DNA of 64,000 nt, from assembly GCF_041675725.1 (NCBI RefSeq), contig NZ_JBAYTI010000006.1:1-64000 (forward strand), read 5' to 3'. The notes beneath the pieces are model-generated. The model was not told where the DNA came from. It made no database searches and was given only the letters and a program-made list of their open reading frames with translations. Made by a program: the position numbers and the translations under genes. Positions 15,896 through 27,108 of this stretch are shown in pieces; the stretch's first letter is position 1, and each line of letters begins with the position of its first letter. The DNA is from Castellaniella sp041675725. Its GTDB lineage: Bacteria > Pseudomonadota > Gammaproteobacteria > Burkholderiales > Burkholderiaceae_B.

Positions 15896-17782
15896 ATGCA
15901 GAAGATCCGAGAGTTTCATCGCCAATCCATTCAGGATCGCGAAGGTTTCTGGGCCCGCGAAGCCCGGCGCATCCACTGGGAAACCCCCTGGTCCAAAGTA
16001 CTCGATGACTCACGTCCGCCGTTTGCGCGCTGGTTTGTCGGGGGGCGCACCAACCTGTGCTACAACGCGGTCGATCGCTGGCTGGACACCCAGGGAGACC
16101 AGCCCGCGCTCATCTGGGTGTCCACGGAAATCGATCAGGAAATCGTCTACACACGGGCCGAACTGGCCCGCGAAGTTCAGGCGGCGGCCGCCATCCTGCA
16201 GAGCCTGGGGGTGGTTCAGGGAGACCGGGTGCTGATCTACCTGCCCATGATCCCCCAGGCCGCTTTTTTCATGCTGGCGTGCGCCCGGTTGGGGGCCATT
16301 CACTCCGTCGTGTTCGGCGGCTTTGCGGCGTACAACCTCGGGCAGCGTATCGATGATGCGCAACCCAAGGTCGTGATCTCCACCGACGCCGGCTCGCGGG
16401 GGGGCCGGCCGATCGCCTACAAACCGCTGCTGGATCAGGCCCTGAGCCAGTCGACGCACCAGCCGGCGCACGTGGTGCTGGTGGATCGGGGGCTGGTGCC
16501 CATGTCGCTGCAGGCGGGTCGCGACCTGGATTACGCGACCCTGCGCGCGCGCCACCTGGATGTCCAGGTGCCGGTGGTGTGGCTCGAGTCCAATGAGCCC
16601 AGCTACATTCTGTACACGTCGGGCACCACCGGCAACCCCAAAGGGGTGCAGCGCGACGTGGGGGGCCACGCCGTGGCCCTGTGCGCCTCGATGGAGTACA
16701 TCTTCGGCGGCAAGCCGGGCGACGTCTATTTTTCGAGCAGCGACATCGGCTGGGTGGTGGGGCACTCCTACGTGGTGTACGGGCCTTTGCTCAACGGCCA
16801 GGCAACCGTCATGTATGAAGGCACGCCGATACGGCCGGATGCCGCGATTCTGTGGCGCATCGTCGAGACCTACCGCGTCAATGCGCTGTTTTCGGCGCCG
16901 ACCGCCATCCGGGTACTGAAAAAACACGACCCTGCACTGCTCAAGCGCCACGATCTCTCCAGCCTCGATCGCATCTACCTGGCGGGCGAGCCGCTCGACG
17001 AACTCACTGGTCAGTGGCTATCCGAAGCGCTGGGCAAGCCGGTGATCGACAACTACTGGCAAACCGAAACCGGCTGGCCGATCCTCTCTGCGCAACCCGG
17101 GGTAGAAGAAGTCCCGACCCGGTATGGCAGCCCCACTGTCCCGGTTTATGGCTTCGACGTGCGCGTGGTCAACGAAACCACCGGGCTCGCCTGCGGCCCC
17201 AACGAGAAGGGGGTGGTCGCCATCGAACCCCCCCTGCCGCCCGGGGCGATGACCACGATCTGGCGCGATGACGAGCGCTTCGTGAAGACGTATTTCGAAT
17301 CGTTTCCGGGGCGCCTGACCTACTCCACATCCGACTGGGGGCGCGTGGATGAAGACGGCTATTGGTTCATACTCGGGCGCACCGATGACGTGATCAATGT
17401 CGCCGGGCATCGCCTGGGCACGCGCGAGATCGAAGAATCGGTCAATACGCATCCGGCGGTGGCCGAATCGGCGGTGGTCGGGGTGGCGGATTCGGTCAAG
17501 GGTCAGCAGGCCATGGGCTTTGCCGTCTTGCGGGACGCGGCCCTGCTGGATCAGCCCGATAGCCGCGCGCGCCTCGAGGCCGAAATCAAGGCGGTGATCG
17601 AGCAGCGCAACGGGGCCGTGGCCCGGCCGTCGCGCATCCTGTTCGTCAACAGCCTGCCCAAGACGCGTTCGGGCAAGGTGCTGCGGCGGGCCATCGTGGC
17701 CCTGTGCGAGGGCCGCGACCCGGGGGATCTCACCGCCATCGAGGATCCGTCGTCGCTCGAACAGATTCGTGGGGTGCTCTAA
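15896..17782 (+). CDS. prpE: Propionate--CoA ligase
   Basis: A 628-residue ANL-superfamily acyl-CoA synthetase that makes propionyl-CoA from propionate, ATP and CoA. Motifs are the P-loop-like YTSGTTGNPKGV (A3), DNYWQTETGWP (A5), and the C-terminal catalytic lysine in LPKTRSGKVLRR. The N-terminal ACAS domain and VGGRTNLCYNAVDRW are typical of PrpE. A GGAG six bases ahead decides for this ATG; another ATG 12 bases earlier has no such site and the frame is open much further up. No prpBCD gene is adjacent. It is divergent from the NlpC lipoprotein and precedes acs by 119 bases. Confidence 0.9.
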   Translation: MQKIREFHRQSIQDREGFWAREARRIHWETPWSKVLDDSRPPFARWFVGGRTNLCYNAVDRWLDTQGDQPALIWVSTEIDQEIVYTRAELAREVQAAAAILQSLGVVQGDRVLIYLPMIPQAAFFMLACARLGAIHSVVFGGFAAYNLGQRIDDAQPKVVISTDAGSRGGRPIAYKPLLDQALSQSTHQPAHVVLVDRGLVPMSLQAGRDLDYATLRARHLDVQVPVVWLESNEPSYILYTSGTTGNPKGVQRDVGGHAVALCASMEYIFGGKPGDVYFSSSDIGWVVGHSYVVYGPLLNGQATVMYEGTPIRPDAAILWRIVETYRVNALFSAPTAIRVLKKHDPALLKRHDLSSLDRIYLAGEPLDELTGQWLSEALGKPVIDNYWQTETGWPILSAQPGVEEVPTRYGSPTVPVYGFDVRVVNETTGLACGPNEKGVVAIEPPLPPGAMTTIWRDDERFVKTYFESFPGRLTYSTSDWGRVDEDGYWFILGRTDDVINVAGHRLGTREIEESVNTHPAVAESAVVGVADSVKGQQAMGFAVLRDAALLDQPDSRARLEAEIKAVIEQRNGAVARPSRILFVNSLPKTRSGKVLRRAIVALCEGRDPGDLTAIEDPSSLEQIRGVL

Positions 17783-17901
17783 GCCGTCTAAGCCGAGGGT
17801 CCGAACCCGCTGTCAGGGTCGAGTAAGAAACATGCAGTACGTTAGGCATACGGACGCCAAGCGTGCTTGAACACCACACATCACATTCAAAGGAGCGAGT
17901 C

Positions 17902-19881
<1,980 letters not shown>

Positions 19882-19950
19882 CGACGCGGCCACCCGCGCG
19901 GTGCGCCCCTGCCCAGGCGGCGGGCGGCGCGCGCCGGTGGCGTGTGGTGG

Positions 19951-21597
19951 CTACATGCCGTTGTAGACCGGGCCTTCGCCCCCCTGCGGGGTGACCCAGA
20001 CGATATTCTGGGTGGGGTCCTTGATGTCGCAGGTCTTGCAGTGGACGCAGTTCTGCGCGTTGATCTGCAGGCGGTCTTCGCCGGTTTCGGTCTTGACGAA
20101 TTCGTAGACGCCGGCGGGGCAGAAGCGGGCTTCGGGGCCGCCATATTTGGCCAGGTTGATCCGCACCGGTACCGTGTCGTCCTTGAGCGTCAGGTGCACG
20201 GGCTCGTCTTCTTCGTGGTGCGTGTTCGACAGGTAGACCGAACTGAGCCGATCGAAGGTAAGCACGCCATCGGGTTTGGGATAATCGATGCGCGCACATT
20301 GCGCCGCGGGCTGCAGGCAGGCGTGATCCGGCTTGTGGCGGTGCAGTGTCCAGGGGATGCGGCCCTTGAGCAGCCATTGCTCGATGCCGGTCATGAGCGT
20401 GCCCACGGTACGCCCTTTCTTGAACCACTGCTTGAAGTTGCGCGATTTGTTGAGTTCGGCGCGCAGCCAGGAGGCCTCGAACGCCGCCGGGTACGCGGTG
20501 AGTTCATCGTGGCTGCGGCCGGCCACCAGGGCATCGAAGGCGGCTTCGGCGGCCAGCGCCCCCGATTTGATGGCCGAGTGGCTGCCCTTGATGCGCGATG
20601 CGTTGAGCATGCCGGCTTCACAGCCGACCAGCACGCCGCCCGGGAAGCACAGCTTGGGAATGGACAGCAGCCCGCCCGCCGTGAGCGAGCGGGCGCCATA
20701 CTGCACGCGCTTGCCGCCTTCGAACGTGGGGCGTATGGCGGGGTGGGTCTTGTAGCGCTGGAATTCGTCGAATGGCGACAGCCACGGGTTGGCGTAATCG
20801 AGCCCGACCACCAGGCCGACCGCGACTAGGTTGTCGTTCAGGTGGTACAGGAACGAACCGCCATAGGTGTCGGAGTCGAGGGGCCAGCCGGCGGTGTGCA
20901 TGACCAGCCCGGGGCGGGATTTTTCGGCGGGCACTTCCCAGAGTTCTTTGATGCCGATGGCGTAGCTTTGCGGGTCGCGGCCTGCATCGAGGCGGAAGCG
21001 CTCGATCAGCTGGCGCCCCAGGTGACCGCGCGAGCCTTCGGCAAAGATGGTGTAGCGGGCGAGGAGTTCCATGCCCGGCTGATAGGCGGCGGTATGGCTG
21101 CCGTCGCGGGCAACGCCCATGTCGCCCGTGAGCACGCCGCGCACCGCGCCGTTTTCGGCATACAGGATCTGGGCCGCGGCAAAGCCGGGAAAGACGTCCA
21201 CCCCCAGGGCTTCGGCCTGTTCGCCCAGCCAGGCCGTCACGTGCCCCAGGCGCACCACATAGTTGCCGTGGTTCTTGAAGCAGTCCGGCATCAGCCAGGC
21301 CGGTGTGGAACGCGCCCCGGTTTCGCTCAGGAACAGAAAACGGTCTTCGGATACCGGCAGGTTCAGGGGCGCGCCCCGGGCCTGCCAATCGGGCAACAGT
21401 TCGGTCAGCCCCTGCGGGTCCATCACGCAACCCGAGAGAATATGGGCGCCGATCTCGGACGCTTTTTCGAGTACGCAGACGCTGATTTCCTGGTCACGCT
21501 CGGTGGCCAGCTGCTTGAGACGGATGGCCGCCGACAGGCCGGCCGGCCCGCCACCGACGATGACGACGTCATATTCCATCGATTCGCGTTCGGTCAT
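19951..21597 (-). CDS. Electron transfer flavoprotein:ubiquinone oxidoreductase
   Basis: A 548-residue membrane-associated flavo-iron-sulfur enzyme that passes electrons from ETF (fed by acyl-CoA and amino acid dehydrogenases) to ubiquinone. The FAD site is DVVIVGGGPAGLSAAIRL near the N-terminus. The C-terminal ferredoxin-like part has CPAGVYEF and CVHCKTCDIKDPTQNI, giving the four cysteines for the 4Fe-4S cluster. AGGAG ten bases upstream supports the ATG of MTERESMEYD. It is divergent from a thioesterase and near a CoA-transferase, in keeping with fatty or branched-chain acid oxidation. Confidence 0.93.
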   Translation of the reverse strand: MTERESMEYDVVIVGGGPAGLSAAIRLKQLATERDQEISVCVLEKASEIGAHILSGCVMDPQGLTELLPDWQARGAPLNLPVSEDRFLFLSETGARSTPAWLMPDCFKNHGNYVVRLGHVTAWLGEQAEALGVDVFPGFAAAQILYAENGAVRGVLTGDMGVARDGSHTAAYQPGMELLARYTIFAEGSRGHLGRQLIERFRLDAGRDPQSYAIGIKELWEVPAEKSRPGLVMHTAGWPLDSDTYGGSFLYHLNDNLVAVGLVVGLDYANPWLSPFDEFQRYKTHPAIRPTFEGGKRVQYGARSLTAGGLLSIPKLCFPGGVLVGCEAGMLNASRIKGSHSAIKSGALAAEAAFDALVAGRSHDELTAYPAAFEASWLRAELNKSRNFKQWFKKGRTVGTLMTGIEQWLLKGRIPWTLHRHKPDHACLQPAAQCARIDYPKPDGVLTFDRLSSVYLSNTHHEEDEPVHLTLKDDTVPVRINLAKYGGPEARFCPAGVYEFVKTETGEDRLQINAQNCVHCKTCDIKDPTQNIVWVTPQGGEGPVYNGM

Positions 21598-21642
21598 GAG
21601 TGCAAGGCTCCTATGGCTCATGGGGCAGGGTCGCCCCTGCAG

Positions 21643-21665
21643 TGTGCAATCCATTGTATTGCACA
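21643..21665. promoter_or_regulatory. Candidate operator in the ETF-QO/thioesterase divergent region
   Basis: TGTGCAAT and ATTGCACA form a perfect 8-bp inverted repeat with a seven-base centre, lying 45 bases before the ETF-QO start and 56 before the thioesterase start. A minus-strand TACAAT (possible -10 for ETF-QO) sits inside the element. The spacing suits a dimeric TetR- or GntR-type repressor of acyl-CoA metabolism; the regulator is not identified. Confidence 0.45.
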
Positions 21666-21721
21666 TCGTTATACTTCAGTTTTGCGGGCGGTTCGGGCCC
21701 GGGCGAACACAAAGGTGGCAG

Positions 21722-22156
21722 ATGACGACATCAAACGCTGATCACGCGCCGTACGACAAGGCATTCGAAATCACCATGGACGTGCGCTGGGGCGACCTGG
21801 ACTCCATGCGCCACGTCAACAATGCGATGTATTTCCGTTATTTCGAAGAGTCCCGCGTACGGCTTTTCGAGAGCCTGGGCCGCAATACCTCACAAGAGGG
21901 TTTTGCCGTTCTGGCGCATGTCTCATGTGATTTTCTTGAACCGCTGATGTATCCTGCCTGTATCACGGTGGGCATGAAATGCCTGCGTATCGGCCGCAGC
22001 AGCCTCCGGTTGCAGAGCTGGATCGCACGGGCGGACGACCCGGATATCCTGTATGCGCGGGGCGAGAGCGTGGTCGTCAACGCCGATGACGCCGGCCACC
22101 CGATACCCTGGTCGGACGCGGATCGCGCCGCCCTGCAGCAGTGTTTCGTGGCATGA
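21722..22156 (+). CDS. Acyl-CoA thioesterase of the 4-hydroxybenzoyl-CoA thioesterase (FadM/YbgC) fold
   Basis: A 144-residue hotdog-fold protein that probably hydrolyses acyl-CoA thioesters. The family motif VRWGDLDSMRHVNNAMYFRYFEE is represented by WGDLDSMRHVNN, with the catalytic aspartate (first D), followed by a Tyr-rich helix. AAGGTGG lies just ahead of the ATG; the open frame upstream runs antisense through the ETF-QO gene and is ignored. The scoA-like gene follows after 54 bases with no terminator, so the three genes may be one unit. Confidence 0.85.
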   Translation: MTTSNADHAPYDKAFEITMDVRWGDLDSMRHVNNAMYFRYFEESRVRLFESLGRNTSQEGFAVLAHVSCDFLEPLMYPACITVGMKCLRIGRSSLRLQSWIARADDPDILYARGESVVVNADDAGHPIPWSDADRAALQQCFVA

Positions 22157-22210
22157 TGTCCGCAGGCAGCATGCCAGGGTCGATGTATCTTCATCTCGAA
22201 GGGAAAACGT

Positions 22211-22909
22211 ATGGATAAAGTGTATTCGAGTGCCGCCGACGCATTGCGTGGCGTGGTGGCCGACAACCAGATGATCGCCGTGGGCGGGTTTGGCCTGTGC
22301 GGCATCCCCGAAGCCCTGATTGCGGCCTTGCGCGATTCGGGCGTGCAGAATCTCACCTGCGTGAGCAACAACGCCGGTGTAGACGACTTCGGCCTGGGCC
22401 TGCTGCTGGCCACGCGCCAGATCAAGAAAATGATCGCCTCGTACGTGGGTGAAAACAAAGAGTTCGAGCGCCAGTATCTGGCGGGCGAGCTCGAGCTCGA
22501 ATTCACGCCCCAGGGCACGCTGGCCGAAAAGCTGCGTGCGGGGGGCTGCGGCATTCCGGCGTTCTACACGGCCACCGGGGTGGGTACCGTGGTGGCCGAG
22601 GGCAAGGAAACCCACGAATTCGACGGCAAGACCTATCTGCTCGAGCGCTCCATCGTGCCTGACGTCTCGTTGGTCAAGGCCCAGAAGGCGGATCGCAGCG
22701 GCAACCTGATATTTCGCCGTACGGCGCGCAACTTCAATCCCAACGTCGCCATGGCCGGGCGCATCACCATCGCCGAAGTCGAGGAAGTCGTACCGGTGGG
22801 TGCGCTCGACCCCGACGACATCCATCTGCCCGGCATTTTCGTGCACCGTATCGTGCTCAATGCGCATCCCGAAAAGCGTATAGAGCAACGCACCATTCGC
22901 AGCAAGTAA
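22211..22909 (+). CDS. scoA: 3-oxoacid CoA-transferase subunit A
   Basis: A 232-residue alpha subunit of a class I CoA-transferase, probably succinyl-CoA:3-ketoacid type, which activates acetoacetate for use as carbon source. GGFGLCGIPEALI carries the CoA-transferase I signature, and VSNNAGVDDFGLG and GGCGIPAFYTATGVGT follow. A GAAGGG site precedes the start. The B subunit follows after 14 bases. Exact acceptor acid cannot be fixed from sequence alone; adipate or butyrate-type transferases are alternatives. Confidence 0.88.
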   Translation: MDKVYSSAADALRGVVADNQMIAVGGFGLCGIPEALIAALRDSGVQNLTCVSNNAGVDDFGLGLLLATRQIKKMIASYVGENKEFERQYLAGELELEFTPQGTLAEKLRAGGCGIPAFYTATGVGTVVAEGKETHEFDGKTYLLERSIVPDVSLVKAQKADRSGNLIFRRTARNFNPNVAMAGRITIAEVEEVVPVGALDPDDIHLPGIFVHRIVLNAHPEKRIEQRTIRSK

Positions 22910-22923
22910 GGAGGTTCTTCACC

Positions 22924-23580
22924 ATGGCATGGGATCGTGAACAAATGGCTGCACGGGCAGCCCGGGAGCTGCAGGACGGCTTCTACGTCAACCTGGGCAT
23001 CGGCTTGCCCACCAAGGTGGCCAACTACGTGCCCGACGGCATGGAGGTCTGGCTGCAGTCCGAAAACGGGTTGTTGGGCATCGGCCCCTTCCCCACCGAA
23101 GACGAGGTCGATGCCGATCTCATCAATGCCGGCAAGCAGACCGTCACCACGCTGCCGGGTTCATCCATTTTTGCCTCGGCCGATTCCTTCGGCATGATTC
23201 GCGGCGGCAAGATCAACCTGGCCATCCTGGGGGCCATGCAGGTGTCCGAAAAAGGTGACCTGGCCAACTGGATGATTCCGGGCAAAATGATCAAGGGCAT
23301 GGGCGGCGCCATGGACCTGGTCGCCGGGGTCGGCAGGGTCGTGGTGCTCATGGAGCACGTGGCCGTCAACAAGAAAGATGGCTCGGAAAGCCACAAACTG
23401 CTGTCCGAATGTACCTTGCCGCTCACTGGGGTGGGGGTGGTCGATCTGATCATCACCGATCTGGGGGTCATGGAGGTCACGGACGATGGCTTGCGCCTCA
23501 CCGAACTGGCGCCCGGCGTCACGGTCGACGAAATCCAGGCCAAGACGTCGGCCAAGCTGGATGTCTCTGCGGTTGCCTGA
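22924..23580 (+). CDS. scoB: 3-oxoacid CoA-transferase subunit B
   Basis: A 218-residue beta subunit, the partner of the preceding gene. The active-site glutamate that forms the glutamyl-CoA intermediate is Glu47 in SENGLLGIGPFP. GLPTKVANYVPDG, GAMQVSEKGDLANWMIPGKM and the C-terminal DLGVMEVTDDG are typical of this subunit. AAGGAGG lies upstream of the ATG at the end of scoA, so the two are translated together. Confidence 0.9.
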   Translation: MAWDREQMAARAARELQDGFYVNLGIGLPTKVANYVPDGMEVWLQSENGLLGIGPFPTEDEVDADLINAGKQTVTTLPGSSIFASADSFGMIRGGKINLAILGAMQVSEKGDLANWMIPGKMIKGMGGAMDLVAGVGRVVVLMEHVAVNKKDGSESHKLLSECTLPLTGVGVVDLIITDLGVMEVTDDGLRLTELAPGVTVDEIQAKTSAKLDVSAVA

Positions 23581-23607
23581 CCCCCTCGTCCAGTGACTGG
23601 AACCCTC

Positions 23608-25401
23608 ATGCCAGACGCGCCTGGCGCCCGTCTCCAGGCCCTGCGTGCGTATTTGCACGCAGCGGCACTGCAGGCGTGCCTGATTCCCACGTCCGATCCA
23701 CACCTGTCCGAGTACCTCCCGGATCATTGGGCGGCGCGGGCGTGGCTGTCGGGCTTCGATGGCTCGGCCGGCAGCCTGCTGGTCACCGCTCAGTTCGCCG
23801 GTCTCTGGACCGACAGCCGGTACTGGGTGCAGGCCGAGCGGCAGCTGCAGGGCTCCGGTATCACGCTCATGCGCGCCGGCGCGCCGGATGTGCCGGATCC
23901 CCTGGCTTGGGCGCAGGGTCATCTGCAGGCGGGAGACCGCCTGGCGATCGATGGCCGGGTGCTGGACCACGCCGCCGCGGTGCGGTGGCAGGCCGGGCTG
24001 CAGGCGTGTGGCATGGTCCTGGTGCTGGATCAGGATCCAGTCGCTTCCTTGTGGCCTGCGCGCCCGGCGTTGCCCCAGGCCCCGGTCTACGAGCACCGGC
24101 CGCCGCACGCCTGCCGGACTCGGGGCGACAATCTCGCGGCGGTCCGCGACGCCATGCGCGCAGCGGGCGCCCGGTGGCACTTGATTTCCACGCTCGACGA
24201 CGTCGCCTGGCTGTTGAACTTGCGCGGCGCCGATGTCGAGTACAACCCGGTGTTCATGGCGCACGTGTTGGTCGGGCCCGATGAGACCCGGCTCTATGTG
24301 GCGCCCGGCAAGGTCGGCCCCGAACTGGCCGCACGTCTGGCCGCCGACAGGGTGGCGCTGCGCCCTTACGATGCCCTGGCGCAGGACCTCTCGGCCATTG
24401 CGCCAGGCGAATCCCTGCTGGTCGATCCGGCGCGCGTCACCGAGGGTACGCTGATGGCCGCGCAGGCCTTGCGGCGGGTCGAGGCACTCAACCCCAGCCA
24501 GCGGTTCAAGGCGGTCAAGAATGCGGCCGAGGCCGAGCAGATCCGCCACACCATGGTGCAGGATGGGGTGGCGCTCTGCGAGTTCTTTGCGTGGTTCGAA
24601 GCCGCCCTGGCGGCGGGCGAGTCCATCACCGAGCTCGACGTCGATACGCGCATCACGGCGGCCCGCAGCCGTCGCCCGGATTTCGTCAGCCCCAGTTTTG
24701 CAACCATTGCGGGTTTCAATGCCAACGGTGCCATGCCACACTACCGGGCCACCGAGGCCTCCCATGCGCGCATCGAAGGGCAGGGCCTGCTGCTGATCGA
24801 CTCCGGTGGACAATATCTGGGCGGCACCACCGACATCACCCGGGTGGTGCCGGTGGGGCAGCCCACGCCGGCGCAGTGCACAGACTACACCCGCGTGCTG
24901 CAGGCCCACATCGCGCTGGCCCGTTGCGTGTTCCCGGTCGATACGCCTGCGGCCGTGCTCGATGCGGTGGCCCGCATGCCGTTGTGGCGCCATGGCCTCG
25001 ATTATGGCCACGGGACCGGGCATGGCGTGGGGTATTTTCTCAACGTCCATGAAGGCCCGCAGGCGATCTCGGTGCGCGCCCACGCGCGCGCGCACCAGGG
25101 GATGCAGGCCGGCATGCTCACCTCAAACGAGCCAGGGCTGTATCGCGACGGTCGCTGGGGCATCCGCATCGAAAATCTCGTGCTGGCCGTGGCATCCGAG
25201 CCAGGCGAATTCGGGGCGTTCCTGGCTTTCGAAACCGTTACCCTGTGCCCCATCGACACGCGTTGCATTGCGCGCGACCTGCTCTGCGCCGATGAACTGG
25301 CGTGGCTCAATGCCTACCATGCGCAGGTGCGCGACCGCCTGTTGCCACAGCTCCAGGGGGCGGCACGCGCCTGGCTGCTGGCCCGAACCGAGCGGTTATA
25401 A
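23608..25401 (+). CDS. Xaa-Pro aminopeptidase (M24B family)
   Basis: A 597-residue aminopeptidase P of the long, eukaryote-like type. Two N-terminal creatinase-like domains (about 1-300) precede the pita-bread metallopeptidase domain. Metal ligands are the aspartates in LLIDSGG and GTTDITR, the His in GHGTGHGVGYFLNVHEG, and glutamates in TSNEPGLY and FETVT. It cleaves an N-terminal residue before proline. The ATG is preferred over a GTG five codons upstream. It follows scoB by 27 bases. The stop overlaps the likely pyrG -10 box. Confidence 0.9.
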   Translation: MPDAPGARLQALRAYLHAAALQACLIPTSDPHLSEYLPDHWAARAWLSGFDGSAGSLLVTAQFAGLWTDSRYWVQAERQLQGSGITLMRAGAPDVPDPLAWAQGHLQAGDRLAIDGRVLDHAAAVRWQAGLQACGMVLVLDQDPVASLWPARPALPQAPVYEHRPPHACRTRGDNLAAVRDAMRAAGARWHLISTLDDVAWLLNLRGADVEYNPVFMAHVLVGPDETRLYVAPGKVGPELAARLAADRVALRPYDALAQDLSAIAPGESLLVDPARVTEGTLMAAQALRRVEALNPSQRFKAVKNAAEAEQIRHTMVQDGVALCEFFAWFEAALAAGESITELDVDTRITAARSRRPDFVSPSFATIAGFNANGAMPHYRATEASHARIEGQGLLLIDSGGQYLGGTTDITRVVPVGQPTPAQCTDYTRVLQAHIALARCVFPVDTPAAVLDAVARMPLWRHGLDYGHGTGHGVGYFLNVHEGPQAISVRAHARAHQGMQAGMLTSNEPGLYRDGRWGIRIENLVLAVASEPGEFGAFLAFETVTLCPIDTRCIARDLLCADELAWLNAYHAQVRDRLLPQLQGAARAWLLARTERL

Positions 25402-25402
25402 T
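25397..25402 (+). promoter_or_regulatory. Consensus -10 box ahead of pyrG
   Basis: TATAAT overlaps the aminopeptidase stop codon 42 bases before the pyrG ATG. No good -35 lies 16-18 bases upstream, so an activator or an extended element may be needed. It is the only strong -10 in the short gap. Confidence 0.42.
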
Positions 25403-25443
25403 CCCAGTTTCCCGCTCCTGCCCGATTCTTTCGGGTGTTTCTC

Positions 25444-27108
25444 ATGACCAAATACGTATTCGTTACCGGTGGGGTGGTGTCCTCGCTGGGCAAGGGCATT
25501 GCCGCCGCGTCCCTGGCTGCGATACTCGAGTCGCGTGGCCTGCGCGTCACCATGCTCAAGCTCGATCCCTACATCAATGTGGATCCCGGTACCATGAGCC
25601 CGTTTCAGCATGGCGAGGTCTTCGTCACCGAGGACGGGGCCGAGACAGACCTCGATCTCGGCCACTACGAGCGTTTCGTATCGGCGCGCATGCACAAGGT
25701 GAACAACTTCACCACGGGCCAGATCTACGAATCGGTCTTGCGCAAGGAACGGCGCGGCGACTACCTGGGCAAGACGGTCCAGGTCATTCCGCACATCACC
25801 AACGAAATCCAGGACTTCATCGTCCGGGGCGCCCAGGCGGCCTACGAAGGGCAGGCAGACATCGCCATCGTTGAAATCGGCGGCACCGTGGGCGACATCG
25901 AATCCCTGCCTTTCCTCGAGGCCGTGCGCCAGATGAGCCTGCGCCTGGGGCGCAACCAGTGTGCCTTCGTGCACCTGACCCTGGTGCCCTACATCGCCTC
26001 GGCGGGCGAACTCAAAACCAAGCCGACACAGCACTCGGTACAGAAGCTGCGTGAAATCGGCATTTATCCCAACGCCTTGCTGTGCCGCGCCGACCGTCCG
26101 GTGCCCGACGACGAGCGTGCCAAGATCTCCCTGTTTTCCAATGTGCCGCTCGATGCGGTGATTTCCGTCTGGGATGCCGATTCGATCTACAAGATCCCGG
26201 CCATGCTGCACAGCCAGGGGCTCGACAGCCTGGTCTGCGATGCGCTCGCCATCACGCCGCCGCCCGCGGATCTCACGCTCTGGGACCGCCTGGTCGAAGA
26301 CCTGGAAAACCCCGAACACGACGTCACCGTCGGCATGGTGGGCAAGTACGTCGATCTCACCGAGTCCTACAAGTCGCTCACCGAAGCACTGGTGCATGCC
26401 GGCATCCATACCCGCACGCGGGTGCATGTAGAGTACCTGGATTCCGAAGAAATCGAAGCCCACGGCACGGCTTCGCTGGTGGGGCTCGATGCGATCCTGG
26501 TTCCGGGCGGGTTCGGCAAGCGCGGCACCGAGGGGAAAATCCGCGCCATCCAGTACGCCCGCGAACAGGGCATCCCCTTCCTGGGCATCTGCCTGGGCAT
26601 GCAGCTGGCGGTGATCGAGTTTGCCCGCCACGTGGCGGGCCTGGGGGGCGCCAACAGCACCGAATTCGATCCCTCCGCGGCGCATCCGGTGGTGGCCCTG
26701 ATCACCGAATGGCAGGATCGTGAAGGGGCCATCGAACGCCGCGATGCGGGTTCCGACCTGGGCGGCACCATGCGCAAGGGGGCCCAGCGCTGCCCGGTCA
26801 AGCCCGGTACGCGGGCACACGAGATCTACGGCGACGAGGTCAACGAACGGCATCGGCACCGCTACGAAGTCAATAACGTCTATGTGCACCGGCTCGAAGA
26901 GGCCGGGTTGGTCATCAGCGCCCGAACCCCCACGGAAAACCTGCCTGAAATCATGGAACTACCCAGCCATCCCTGGTTCATGGGCGTGCAGTTCCACCCC
27001 GAATTCACCTCCACGCCGCGCGATGGGCACCCCTTGTTTGCCAGCTATGTGCGGGCCGCGCTGGCCTATCAAGAACACGTATCCGAAAAAACCGCGGGGG
27101 CCGCATGA
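25444..27108 (+). CDS. pyrG: CTP synthase (glutamine hydrolysing)
   Basis: A 554-residue enzyme that aminates UTP to CTP. The N-terminal synthetase domain begins TKYVFVTGGVVSSLGKG, the ATP-binding loop, and continues to about 265. The C-terminal class I glutamine amidotransferase domain has the nucleophile Cys383 in GICLGMQ and the His-Glu pair in VQFHPEF. The start at MTKYVF is family-typical; a GTG three codons upstream is unlikely. The kdsA ATG overlaps the stop, and pyrG-kdsA-eno-ftsB is a conserved run in proteobacteria. Confidence 0.97.
   Translation: MTKYVFVTGGVVSSLGKGIAAASLAAILESRGLRVTMLKLDPYINVDPGTMSPFQHGEVFVTEDGAETDLDLGHYERFVSARMHKVNNFTTGQIYESVLRKERRGDYLGKTVQVIPHITNEIQDFIVRGAQAAYEGQADIAIVEIGGTVGDIESLPFLEAVRQMSLRLGRNQCAFVHLTLVPYIASAGELKTKPTQHSVQKLREIGIYPNALLCRADRPVPDDERAKISLFSNVPLDAVISVWDADSIYKIPAMLHSQGLDSLVCDALAITPPPADLTLWDRLVEDLENPEHDVTVGMVGKYVDLTESYKSLTEALVHAGIHTRTRVHVEYLDSEEIEAHGTASLVGLDAILVPGGFGKRGTEGKIRAIQYAREQGIPFLGICLGMQLAVIEFARHVAGLGGANSTEFDPSAAHPVVALITEWQDREGAIERRDAGSDLGGTMRKGAQRCPVKPGTRAHEIYGDEVNERHRHRYEVNNVYVHRLEEAGLVISARTPTENLPEIMELPSHPWFMGVQFHPEFTSTPRDGHPLFASYVRAALAYQEHVSEKTAGAA

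Noticed and set aside
23161..25095. Long open frame of 644 codons on the minus strand
   Set aside because: It is antisense to scoB and the aminopeptidase P gene, both with clear motifs. Its product is Arg/His/Gly-rich with no recognisable domain, a typical GC-rich shadow.
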